Source of the DNA: Kineococcus sp. NBC_00420
GTDB taxonomy: Bacteria > Actinomycetota > Actinomycetes > Actinomycetales > Kineococcaceae
Assembly: GCF_036021035.1 (NCBI RefSeq)
Contig: NZ_CP107930.1
Coordinates: 2,976,001 to 3,040,000, forward strand
DNA length: 64,000 nucleotides
Direction: 5' to 3'
The notes beneath the pieces were generated by a model. It searched no databases and was not told the origin of the DNA. It worked only from the letters and a program-made list of their open reading frames with translations. Shown here in pieces: positions 57,735 to 64,000 of this stretch (position 1 is the first letter of the stretch; every line of letters begins with the position of its first letter). A program made the position numbers and the translations under genes.

Positions 57735-57758
57735 GACCCGCCCCCGCGGGGGAGGGTC
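57735..57758 (-). terminator. Hairpin terminator overlapping the gpgS stop codon
   Basis: GACCC-G-CCCCCG (57735-57746) pairs with CGGGGG-A-GGGTC (57747-57758), a nearly perfect 12-base inverted repeat. It insulates gpgS from the hydrolase gene that follows. Confidence 0.65.
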
Positions 57759-58704
57759 AGGAGACCTTCGCGGTGCGCCGGGCGTAGCCCGCGACGGTGT
57801 TCATCGGGGGACGTTCCGCGGTGTCGAGGACGTGGGTGACGGGGGCGTAGTGGCCGTAGCCGTCGCGGGCGAACTGGGTGATCGAGGGCGCGTCGGAGCG
57901 CTCCCCGGAGGCGCGCTGGTGCACGACGTGGGTGATCTGGGTGGCCATCCGGCCCAGGGCCGCGGTGTCCTGGTGGCTGTGCTGGCGGCGGCCGAGGTCG
58001 ACCTGGGCGATCGCCGGGAGTCCGCGCAGTTCCAGGGTGTCGATGAGCATGGCGATCTCGACGCCGTACCCGCCGCAGAAGGGGATCGCCTCGAGCAGGC
58101 GGCGGCGCCCGGCGTACTCCCCGGCCAGGGGCTGGACCATCCCGGCCAGGTCCGGGTAGAAGCGGCTGATCAGCGGTCGGGCGACGAGTTCGGTGACCCG
58201 ACCGCCCGAGGTGGACCCGGCGCCCTCGAGCGGGCGGTCGTAGCAGCCCTTGACCAGCTCGACCGTGGGGTCGGTGAGCAACGGGCCGAGCAGGCCGGTG
58301 ACGAGCTGCGGCTGGGGGTCCACGAGGTCGGCGTCGACGAAGACGACGACGTCGCCGGTGGTGACCGCGAGGGACTTCCACAGGACCTCGCCCTTGCCGG
58401 GGCGGGACCCGACCTCGGGCAAGACCTCGTCGCGGTGGTGGACGGTCGCGCCGGCCTCGGTGGCGACCCGTGCGGTGTCGTCGGTGGAGCCGGAGTCCAT
58501 GACGATGATCTCGTCGACGAGACCGGTGTCGTGGGCCAGTCGGTGGACCATCCGGACGACCCGCCCGACGGTGGCCTCCTCGTCGAGGGCGGGCAGCACC
58601 ACGCTGACCCGGGTGCCGGCCTTCTGGGCGCGGAGGCGGTCGATGGGCCAGTCCCGCGCACGGGACGTCGACCTGTCGAACCAGGTCTGCACGGGCAGCT
58701 TCAC
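57757..58704 (-). CDS. gpgS: Glucosyl-3-phosphoglycerate synthase
   Basis: A 315-residue GT-A fold glycosyltransferase (GT81). VSVVLPALDEEATVGRVV opens the NDP-sugar domain, DSGSTDDT is at 70-77, and the metal-binding DAD is in VVFVDADLVDP (120-130). LAGMVQPLAGEYAGRRRLLE and FCGGYGVEIAMLIDT are typical of GpgS, which joins UDP-glucose and 3-phosphoglycerate, the first step to glucosylglycerate and methylglucose lipopolysaccharides. These solutes also serve under nitrogen limitation and salt stress. GTG 58704 follows GGAGG by six bases. The gene stands alone with its own terminator. Confidence 0.93.
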   Translation of the reverse strand: MKLPVQTWFDRSTSRARDWPIDRLRAQKAGTRVSVVLPALDEEATVGRVVRMVHRLAHDTGLVDEIIVMDSGSTDDTARVATEAGATVHHRDEVLPEVGSRPGKGEVLWKSLAVTTGDVVVFVDADLVDPQPQLVTGLLGPLLTDPTVELVKGCYDRPLEGAGSTSGGRVTELVARPLISRFYPDLAGMVQPLAGEYAGRRRLLEAIPFCGGYGVEIAMLIDTLELRGLPAIAQVDLGRRQHSHQDTAALGRMATQITHVVHQRASGERSDAPSITQFARDGYGHYAPVTHVLDTAERPPMNTVAGYARRTAKVS

Positions 58705-58894
58705 GACGACCTCCAGTGGGCAGCAACGGATCTCACCGTCGCACGAGGTCGTCCGGGAAGGACACCCGCCGACGGGGAAGTTCACCTGGCCGTCACACGG
58801 GACCCCCGCAGACCCGGTGACGTTTCGGCCACGTTGCGGCGGGGAGTCCGGCAGGTCTCCGGGTGTCCCGTTCCGCGGGGCCGTGGAGTCCCAG

Positions 58895-58920
58895 GTTTGA
58901 CTTCCCCGGACCCCGGGTAC
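58895..58920 (+). promoter_or_regulatory. Sigma-F/B-like stress promoter GTTT-N16-GGGTAC
   Basis: GTTT (58895-58898), 16 bases, GGGTAC (58915-58920), which fits the GTTT-N14-16-GGGTA consensus of stress sigma factors in Gram-positive bacteria. It lies 40 bases upstream of the anti-sigma-like ATPase ATG. Autoregulation of such modules by their own sigma factor is common. Confidence 0.6.
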
Positions 58921-58959
58921 CCGTGGCTCGGTCAGACAGGGACGCGACGAGAGGGAACC

Positions 58960-59409
58960 ATGCCGACGGGAGCACGACCCGTGCCGGCCACGCACTGGGC
59001 GACCTTCGCCCACGACGCGGCGTCGGTGCCACGGGCACGACACGTCGTCCGGGGTGTCCTCGACGGGGCGGGTCTCGACGAGATGGCCACGGCCGAGATC
59101 GAGATCGTCCTCTCGGAGATCGTGGGCAACGCCATCCGGCACGCCCGGCCCCTCGGCGACGGCGCCATCCACGTGCAGTGCGAGATCACCGTCGAGGTGC
59201 AGCCGCACGTCGAGATCGCCGTGACCGACGGCGGCTCGCCCGGTCGGATGGTCCACCAACGCGTCGCGGGGGAGTCCGACACCAGCGGTCGGGGGTTGTT
59301 CATCGTCGACGGCCTCGCCGACGAGTGGGGTGTCGTGGAGAACCTCGAGAACCTCAGCCGCACGGTGTGGGCCTCCTTCGGCGGTCCGACGAGGCATCAC
59401 CCGCACTGA
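58960..59409 (+). CDS. Anti-sigma-like GHKL ATP-binding protein (RsbW-type)
   Basis: A 149-residue single GHKL domain: N box SEIVGNAIRHA (52-62), G1 VEIAVTDGGSPG and G2 SGRGLFIVDGLADEWGV. It is expected to act as serine kinase and anti-sigma factor in a partner-switching module. ATG 58960 follows GAGAGGG by five bases and is headed by a sigma-F/B-like promoter. The next gene, a GAF-PAS-GAF-SpoIIE phosphatase, would dephosphorylate the anti-anti-sigma factor; no STAS gene is adjacent, so that partner is encoded elsewhere (inference). Confidence 0.88.
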   Translation: MPTGARPVPATHWATFAHDAASVPRARHVVRGVLDGAGLDEMATAEIEIVLSEIVGNAIRHARPLGDGAIHVQCEITVEVQPHVEIAVTDGGSPGRMVHQRVAGESDTSGRGLFIVDGLADEWGVVENLENLSRTVWASFGGPTRHHPH

Positions 59410-59521
59410 CCCGTTCGGTCACTCCCTGCCGCTGATCGACCACCCAGCGCGGATGGTTCGGCTACGGTTCGGTCACGATCGGGCACCGGCCGGATCGGTG
59501 ACCCGGACCGGAGGCGACTGC

Positions 59522-61648
59522 GTGGACTCGTCGGCGGCCATCCCTGCCCTCGAGCGACTGCACCGCACCGCCACCGAACTCGCCGCGGCGCTCGACGTCC
59601 GAGAAGCCGTCACCGCCGTGCTGCGCACCGGGCGCGACGTCCTCGCCACCAGCACCTGCGGGGTCTCCCTGCTCGACGAGACGGGGACCGTCCTGGTCCC
59701 GCAGCTGCCCGCCGAGGGCGACCTCACCGGCCTCGGCGTCGGACGGCCCGTCCCGCTGGCCTCCGCGACGCCCAGCGCCGAAGCGGCCCGCACGTCGCGT
59801 CCGGTGCTGCTGCACGACCGTGCCGAGCTGGCGGCCCGCTTCGGGGGCGGACCCGGCGGGCTCAACGACAGCGTCCTGGCCCAGGGCGAGCACTCCTGGG
59901 CGATGTACCCGCTGCTGGCTCGCGGGAAGCTCGTCGGCGTCCTCCGGTTCGGCTTCACCCGCGAGGGGTCCCTCGACGGGGAGCAGCAGGTCTTCGCGGC
60001 CACCCTCGCCGGGCAGTGCGCCCTCGCCGTCGAACGGGCCAGCCTGCTGCGCGAGGCCCGGATCTCCGAACGTCGCTACCGGACCCTGGCCGAAGCGGGG
60101 TCGCTCGACGTGTTCACCGTGCGCCCGGGGCACGGCGTCACCGGGACCATGCCCGGTTGGACCGCGCTCACCGGCCGCGCCGACGTCGGCGGCCGGGCCT
60201 GGCAGCACGACGTCCACCCCGACGACCTGCCCGCCGTCCTGCGGACCTTCCGCGACGCCGTCGCCGCGCGCTCCGGGACCCGCTTCCGGTTCCGGATCGC
60301 GACCCCCGACGGCTGGCGGACCCTCGCCGCCGTCGCCGTCCCCGTGCTCAGCGAGCCCACCGCCCCCGACTCCGAGGTCCTGGAGTGGGTCGGGTCCCTC
60401 GACGACGTCACCGACCGGGCCCGCGCCACCCGGCGCACCCGCACCCTGCAGGCGCTGACCGCCGCGATCGCCACCGCCACGACCTACCCGGAGCTGCTCG
60501 ACGCCGTCCTGCGCGTCTGCCTCGACGGCCTCGGAGCCGTCCGCGCCACCGTCCTCCTCGCCGACGGCGAGGGGTCGGCCCTGAGCCTGCACCGCATGCT
60601 CACCGACCGCGAGCGCCGTACCGGGCAGGTGCCCGAGGTGACCCTCGAGCAGCTCACCGCCTTCGCGGGGGCCAGCGGGCGCTACCTCGTCGGGGCGCGC
60701 GGGATCGCGGGCCTCTCCGACGTGGTCCGCGGGAACTTCGAGGCCGCCCACGCCGCCGGCGAGACCGCGTGGGCGGTGCTGCCGCTGGCCACCCGTCGTC
60801 GTCGCCTCGGGACGCTGACCCTCGGCTTCACCGAACCAGGGGTCGACGACGAGGAGGAGCGGGAGTTCCTGCTCGCCTTCGCGGGGCAGGTCTCCAGCGC
60901 CCTGGAACGGATGCAGCTGCTGGAGACCGAGCGCGACCAGGCCACCGTGCTGCAGGAGGCGTTGCGGCCCGGCCCGTTGCCGGACGTGGACTGGCTCGCG
61001 ACGCACCGCTCGGCGACGACGAGCGCGGGGGTCGAGGTCGGCGGCGACTGGGCGGAGATCATCCCGTTGAGCGGTGACCGGGTCGCCGTCGTGCTCGGTG
61101 ACGTCATGGGCCGGGGGGTGCGCGCGGCGACGGTGATGGGCGAGGTCCGCACCCAGGTCCGCACCCTGGCCCTCATCGACCCGCACCCCACGGCGGTGCT
61201 GCGCGGCCTCGACGCCTGCGCTGCCGCGGGCGGCGGCGAGGACCTCGTGACGATCTTCTACGGCGTGCTGCACCGCGACGGCCGGTTGTCGGCGGCCAGT
61301 GCCGGGCACCTGCCCCCGTTGACGTGCAGCGAGGGCCCGCACTACCTCGACGTCCCCCCGGGGGTGCCGATCGGGGTGGAGGGCGACCCGCGCCGCGACG
61401 TCCTCGACGTGCGGCTGGCGCCGGGCAGCGCGCTGGTCGTGTTCTCCGACGGGCTGGTCGAGACCCGCACGCGGTCGCTGACCGAGGGGCTGGCGGAGGT
61501 GCTGGGGCACTTCCACGACCAGGCGTACGGCACGCCGGCCGAGATCGTCGAGGCGCTGGTCGCGCAGATGGTCGAGACCGGCGAGACCGGCGACACCGGT
61601 GGGGCCGCGGACGACGACGTCACGGTGCTCGGCCTGCGGCTGCGCTAG
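59522..61648 (+). CDS. GAF-PAS-GAF-SpoIIE multi-sensor phosphatase
   Basis: A 708-residue sensor phosphatase. GAF1 about 15-175 (LATSTCGVSLLDETGTVLVP), PAS about 185-300 (SLDVFTVRPGHGVTGTMPGW), GAF2 about 310-460 (ELLDAVLRVCLDGLGAVRAT) and SpoIIE PP2C about 480-705 with the metal acids in VGGDWAEIIPL, VVLGDVMGRG and VVFSDGLVETRT. GTG 59522 follows GGAGGCG by five bases. It follows the anti-sigma-like ATPase, with 112 bases between, forming a probable sigma-switch module. Domain order suggests integration of at least two cytoplasmic signals. Confidence 0.91.
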   Translation: MDSSAAIPALERLHRTATELAAALDVREAVTAVLRTGRDVLATSTCGVSLLDETGTVLVPQLPAEGDLTGLGVGRPVPLASATPSAEAARTSRPVLLHDRAELAARFGGGPGGLNDSVLAQGEHSWAMYPLLARGKLVGVLRFGFTREGSLDGEQQVFAATLAGQCALAVERASLLREARISERRYRTLAEAGSLDVFTVRPGHGVTGTMPGWTALTGRADVGGRAWQHDVHPDDLPAVLRTFRDAVAARSGTRFRFRIATPDGWRTLAAVAVPVLSEPTAPDSEVLEWVGSLDDVTDRARATRRTRTLQALTAAIATATTYPELLDAVLRVCLDGLGAVRATVLLADGEGSALSLHRMLTDRERRTGQVPEVTLEQLTAFAGASGRYLVGARGIAGLSDVVRGNFEAAHAAGETAWAVLPLATRRRRLGTLTLGFTEPGVDDEEEREFLLAFAGQVSSALERMQLLETERDQATVLQEALRPGPLPDVDWLATHRSATTSAGVEVGGDWAEIIPLSGDRVAVVLGDVMGRGVRAATVMGEVRTQVRTLALIDPHPTAVLRGLDACAAAGGGEDLVTIFYGVLHRDGRLSAASAGHLPPLTCSEGPHYLDVPPGVPIGVEGDPRRDVLDVRLAPGSALVVFSDGLVETRTRSLTEGLAEVLGHFHDQAYGTPAEIVEALVAQMVETGETGDTGGAADDDVTVLGLRLR

Positions 61649-61651
61649 TTT
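61646..61651 (+). promoter_or_regulatory. Putative -10 element (TAGTTT) for the GT2 gene
   Basis: TAGTTT begins inside the stop codon of the upstream phosphatase gene and ends six bases before GTG 61658; leaderless layout. Confidence 0.5.
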
Positions 61652-61657
61652 CGCCGG

Positions 61658-62410
61658 GTGCCACCCCTGAGCCCGTCCCCGACCGTCGCGGTCGTGATCC
61701 CGGCCAAGGACGAGCAGGACCGGATCGCCGCCACCGTGCGCGCGGTCCGTTCGCTGCCCGACGTCGACCTCGTCGTGGTCGTGGACGACGGGTCGGGTGA
61801 CGCCACGTCGAAGGCCGCGCGCGACGCGGGGGCGCTCGTCGTCGCCCACGCCCGCAACCGCGGCAAGGCCGCGGCGATGCAGACCGGCGCCCGCGCCGTC
61901 GCGGAGTTCGAGGCGGCCCGCCCGCGCGAGGGGCTGCGCGCCCGTCCGCTCCTCTTCGTCGACGCCGACCTCGCCGACAGCGCCGTGCGGACCTGGCCGC
62001 TGGCGCTGCCCGTGCTGGCCGGGGCCGCGGACATGACGATCGCGGTGCTGCCCCGCCAGTCCACCGCCGGGGGCGGGCACGGGTTCGTCGTCGGCCTGTC
62101 CCGCAAGGGGACCGTGGCCGCCGCGGGCTGGTCGCCGGAGCAACCGCTGTCGGGGATGCGCTGCCTGACCCGGGCCGCGTTCGAGGCGGCGTTGCCGCTG
62201 GCCCCGGGCTGGGGCGTCGAGACCGCGCTGACGATCGACCTGCTGCGCGCGGGGTTCCGGGTGCGCGAGGTGCCCTGCGACCTGCACCACCGGGTCACCG
62301 GCTCCGACTGGCGCTCGCAGCTGCACCGCGCGGCGCAGTACCGCGACGTCGCCCGCGCCCTCGGACGGCGCCGCCTCGCCGACGTGCTCCGTCGCGTCAC
62401 TGGTGTCTGA
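61658..62410 (+). CDS. Family 2 glycosyltransferase
   Basis: A 250-residue GT-A enzyme: VAVVIPAKDEQDRIAATVRA (10-29), nucleotide-binding VVVDDGSGDAT (40-50) and metal-binding VDADLAD (101-107). GHGFVVGLSRKGTVAAAGWS and VETALTIDLLRAGFRVREVP resemble dolichol-phosphate-type glycosyltransferases. GTG 61658 has TAGTTT six bases upstream. It overlaps the next gene, a GT-C membrane transferase, by eight bases. In such pairs the GT2 makes a polyprenyl-phosphate sugar that the membrane enzyme uses (inference). Confidence 0.9.
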   Translation: MPPLSPSPTVAVVIPAKDEQDRIAATVRAVRSLPDVDLVVVVDDGSGDATSKAARDAGALVVAHARNRGKAAAMQTGARAVAEFEAARPREGLRARPLLFVDADLADSAVRTWPLALPVLAGAADMTIAVLPRQSTAGGGHGFVVGLSRKGTVAAAGWSPEQPLSGMRCLTRAAFEAALPLAPGWGVETALTIDLLRAGFRVREVPCDLHHRVTGSDWRSQLHRAAQYRDVARALGRRRLADVLRRVTGV

Positions 62411-63842
62411 GCGACCGCTGACCCCGGTGCGCCTCGCCGGCGGGTGTCTGGTCCTGTCCCTGCTCTGCTGGGCCGCCGTCGCGCTCGCCGGCCCCTCCGC
62501 CGCCGTCCCCCCGCTCGGGAGCGGCGCCGGGTCCTTCGACCTGGGCCTGCGGCCGTCGTCGGGGCTGGTGACGGCGCTGCTGGCCGCGTCCGTGCTGTCC
62601 GGGGGCGGTGCGCTGCTCGCCGGCTGGCGGGCCGTGGCCCGGGGGTGGCACCCGCGCCGGTTCGTGCTCGTCGCGCTGATCGGCGCGGTGCTGTTCACGC
62701 TGCTGCCCCCCGTCGGTTCCGCCGACCACCTCAGCTACGCCGCCTACGGCCGGATCGCGGCGCTCGGCGGCGACCCCTACAGCCAGCCGCCGGACACCTT
62801 CGCCGGCGGGCACGACCCGGTGACCTCCGCGGTGCGCGACCCGTGGCGCTCCACCACCTCCGTCTACGGCCCCGTCGGGGCGCTGCTCATGGCGCTGGCC
62901 TCCCTCGGGGGCGGGGACTCCGTGCGCACGACGGTCTCGTGCTGGCAGGTCCTGCTGCTGCTCGCGTGGCTCGCGAGCGCCCTGGCGCTGCGGGTCGCGG
63001 TGCGCGACCCGCAGCGGCGGGCCCGGGCCCAGCTGCTGTGGACCGCGAACCCGCTGCTGCTGACCGTCGGGCTCAGCGGCGCCCACGCCGACGTGCTCGC
63101 CGGGACCGCGGCGCTCGCGACCCTGCTCGCGGCGCGTCGCCACCCGTTCTGGGCGGGGGTGGCGCTCGCTGTCGCCGTCGGGACGAAGCTGCCCTACGGC
63201 GCGGTGGCCCTCGGGGTGCTGCTCGCCGCGCGGGCGGGCGGGTACCTGACCCGCGGGTGGCTGCTGCGGGGTGCGGCGGGGGCGTTGCTGCTGCTGGTCC
63301 CCGCGCACGTCTGGGCGGGCCCGCACGCCTACGACCAGACCCGCACCGCGAGCCGCTACGTCTCGCTGGCCACGGTCTGGCGCCCGCTGGTCGAGGCGGG
63401 GATGCCGCGCGGGTGGCTGCTGCCGGGGATGGTGCTGGTGATGGCGGCGGTGGCGTTCGCCTGGTGGCGCCTGCTGGTGCGCGGTGACGCCCTGACGCGG
63501 GCGGCGGGGGTGAGCACGGTCCTCGCCGCCGGGTACCTGCTGGGGACGGCCTACGAGCTGCCCTGGTACGACCTGCTGCTGTGGGGGCCGCTGGCCCTGG
63601 CCCTCGCGGCTCCGTCCTCGACGGGGGTGCTGACGGGGGTGCTGACGGGGAGGTTGACGCTGCTCGCGCTGGCCTACGTGCCGGGGCTGGTGGACGGGAT
63701 GAGCCCGTCCGTCGAGGCGCTCACCCTGGGCTACCGCAAGGAGGTGGGTCCGTGGGTCTCGTGGAGCGCGCTGGTCGTCGTCCTCGTCGTGGGACTCCTC
63801 CTGCGCCGGAGGGCCCCGCGAGGCGACTCTGTGGGACATTGA
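62403..63842 (+). CDS. GT-C type membrane glycosyltransferase (MptB / alpha-mannosyltransferase-like)
   Basis: A 479-residue polytopic protein with about 11 to 13 predicted helices. SADHLSYAAYGRIAALGGDPYS between helices 2 and 3, followed by SVYGPVGALLMALASLGGGD, resembles the catalytic loop of MptB-like, polyprenol-phosphate-mannose-dependent transferases, with Asp in the SADH loop as the likely acid. GTG 62403 overlaps the GT2 stop by eight bases. A 12-base tandem duplication near 63627-63652 gives GVLTGVLTGRLT. Product: a sugar added to a lipid-linked or wall glycan outside the membrane; the exact acceptor is unknown. Confidence 0.8.
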   Translation: MSERPLTPVRLAGGCLVLSLLCWAAVALAGPSAAVPPLGSGAGSFDLGLRPSSGLVTALLAASVLSGGGALLAGWRAVARGWHPRRFVLVALIGAVLFTLLPPVGSADHLSYAAYGRIAALGGDPYSQPPDTFAGGHDPVTSAVRDPWRSTTSVYGPVGALLMALASLGGGDSVRTTVSCWQVLLLLAWLASALALRVAVRDPQRRARAQLLWTANPLLLTVGLSGAHADVLAGTAALATLLAARRHPFWAGVALAVAVGTKLPYGAVALGVLLAARAGGYLTRGWLLRGAAGALLLLVPAHVWAGPHAYDQTRTASRYVSLATVWRPLVEAGMPRGWLLPGMVLVMAAVAFAWWRLLVRGDALTRAAGVSTVLAAGYLLGTAYELPWYDLLLWGPLALALAAPSSTGVLTGVLTGRLTLLALAYVPGLVDGMSPSVEALTLGYRKEVGPWVSWSALVVVLVVGLLLRRRAPRGDSVGH

Positions 63843-63914
63843 GGGGAAGGCTCACCGTGCCTCCTCCGGGGTCCTCGACGGTTCATCCGGTCGGGTGGTG
63901 TTTTGACAGCGGGG

Positions 63915-63953
63915 TTCAGAACGGTCGGTCACACCCCGAACGTTTCAGAACGG
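63915..63953 (+). repeat. Direct repeat TTCAGAACGG near the right edge
   Basis: TTCAGAACGG occurs at 63915-63924 and 63944-63953, 29 bases apart, upstream of a possible gene start at 63968. It may be a pair of regulator half sites. Confidence 0.4.
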
Positions 63954-63967
63954 AGTGAGCCGCTCCC

Positions 63968-64000
63968 GTGCGACACCGGCACCACAGCGAGCCAGGACCA
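63968..64000 (+). CDS. Possible start of a gene running off the right edge
   Basis: GTG 63968 (VRHRHHSEPG) with GGAG 12 bases upstream stays open to the window end; GTG 63955 in another frame is an alternative. Only about 11 codons are visible, so no product can be named and the start is uncertain. Confidence 0.2.
   Translation, partial: MRHRHHSEPGP

Noticed and set aside
59462-62698. A minus-strand open frame of nearly 1100 codons opposite the SpoIIE and GT2 genes
   Set aside because: Antisense shadow; the plus strand carries complete GAF-PAS-SpoIIE and GT2 motifs with ribosome sites.
63620-63660. Tandem GGGGGTGCTGAC repeat
   Set aside because: In-frame duplication inside the last loop of the GT-C membrane protein; no sign of a regulatory or mobile role.

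Overview
The window is very GC-rich (roughly three quarters G+C by eye), with dense GTG/ATG (a few TTG) starts, frequent 4-base GTGA stop/start overlaps and many actinobacterial protein families: MptB-like and GT2 glycosyltransferases, glucosyl-3-phosphoglycerate synthase, HelD, a CtpC/DUF1490 pair, SSI-type protease inhibitor, SpoIIE phosphatases with anti-sigma-like ATPases. It looks like chromosomal DNA of a free-living actinobacterium. Kineosporiaceae, such as Kineococcus, is my best guess from the gene mix; that is an inference, not a search result. I see no rRNA, tRNA, CRISPR array, insertion sequence or prophage, and no gene-free stretch longer than 300 bases.

Left third (1-21.4 kb): metabolic and regulatory genes in small units. 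These are a truncated FAD oxidase with its TetR gene, an EamA transporter/TetR divergon with palindromic operators, zwf followed by a broken HAD phosphatase, an aldo/keto reductase, a lipase-like hydrolase, a DHFR-like reductase, a TetR/NmrA divergon, a MerR/SDR divergon with a 20-bp promoter spacer, a PAS-GAF-SpoIIE phosphatase, an adenine/adenosine deaminase, pgm and a PAS-GGDEF diguanylate cyclase.

Middle (21.5-34.4 kb): two coherent systems. The first is a six-gene operon (21525-28994): oligopeptide-type ABC importer (binding lipoprotein, two permeases, fused double ATPase), a gamma-glutamyltransferase without a signal peptide, and an FCD-GntR regulator. It reads as uptake and intracellular hydrolysis of gamma-glutamyl compounds. 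The second (29044-34406) is a zinc-homeostasis locus. Two 15-bp Zur-like boxes sit in divergent promoters. They face cysteine-free (zinc-independent) ribosomal proteins L31, L28, L33, S14 and L36, an unrecognised 131-residue gene, and a P-loop-less CobW-like gene (frameshifted in this sequence) that is followed on the same strand by a PacL-like DUF1490 protein and a CtpC-type P-type ATPase.

Right half (34.4-64 kb): two Fpg/Nei glycosylases, a CapA-like lipoprotein, an Old Yellow Enzyme, membrane proteins, an MFS exporter, an amidohydrolase/APC permease/FAD amine oxidase operon with a divergent TetR, a GDT1-type cation transporter, a Tat-exported glycerophosphodiesterase, an auxiliary-type trpS, a cell-wall-binding repeat protein, a Tat ferritin-like protein, an SSI-family lipoprotein, HelD, prs, rhodanese, gpgS, a partner-switching pair (anti-sigma-like ATPase plus GAF-PAS-GAF-SpoIIE) behind a sigma-F/B-like promoter, and two membrane-glycan glycosyltransferases.

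A recurring feature is a TANNNT-like hexamer ending 6-8 bases before the start codon of about 20 genes, the layout expected for leaderless mRNAs. It was used here to decide several starts.
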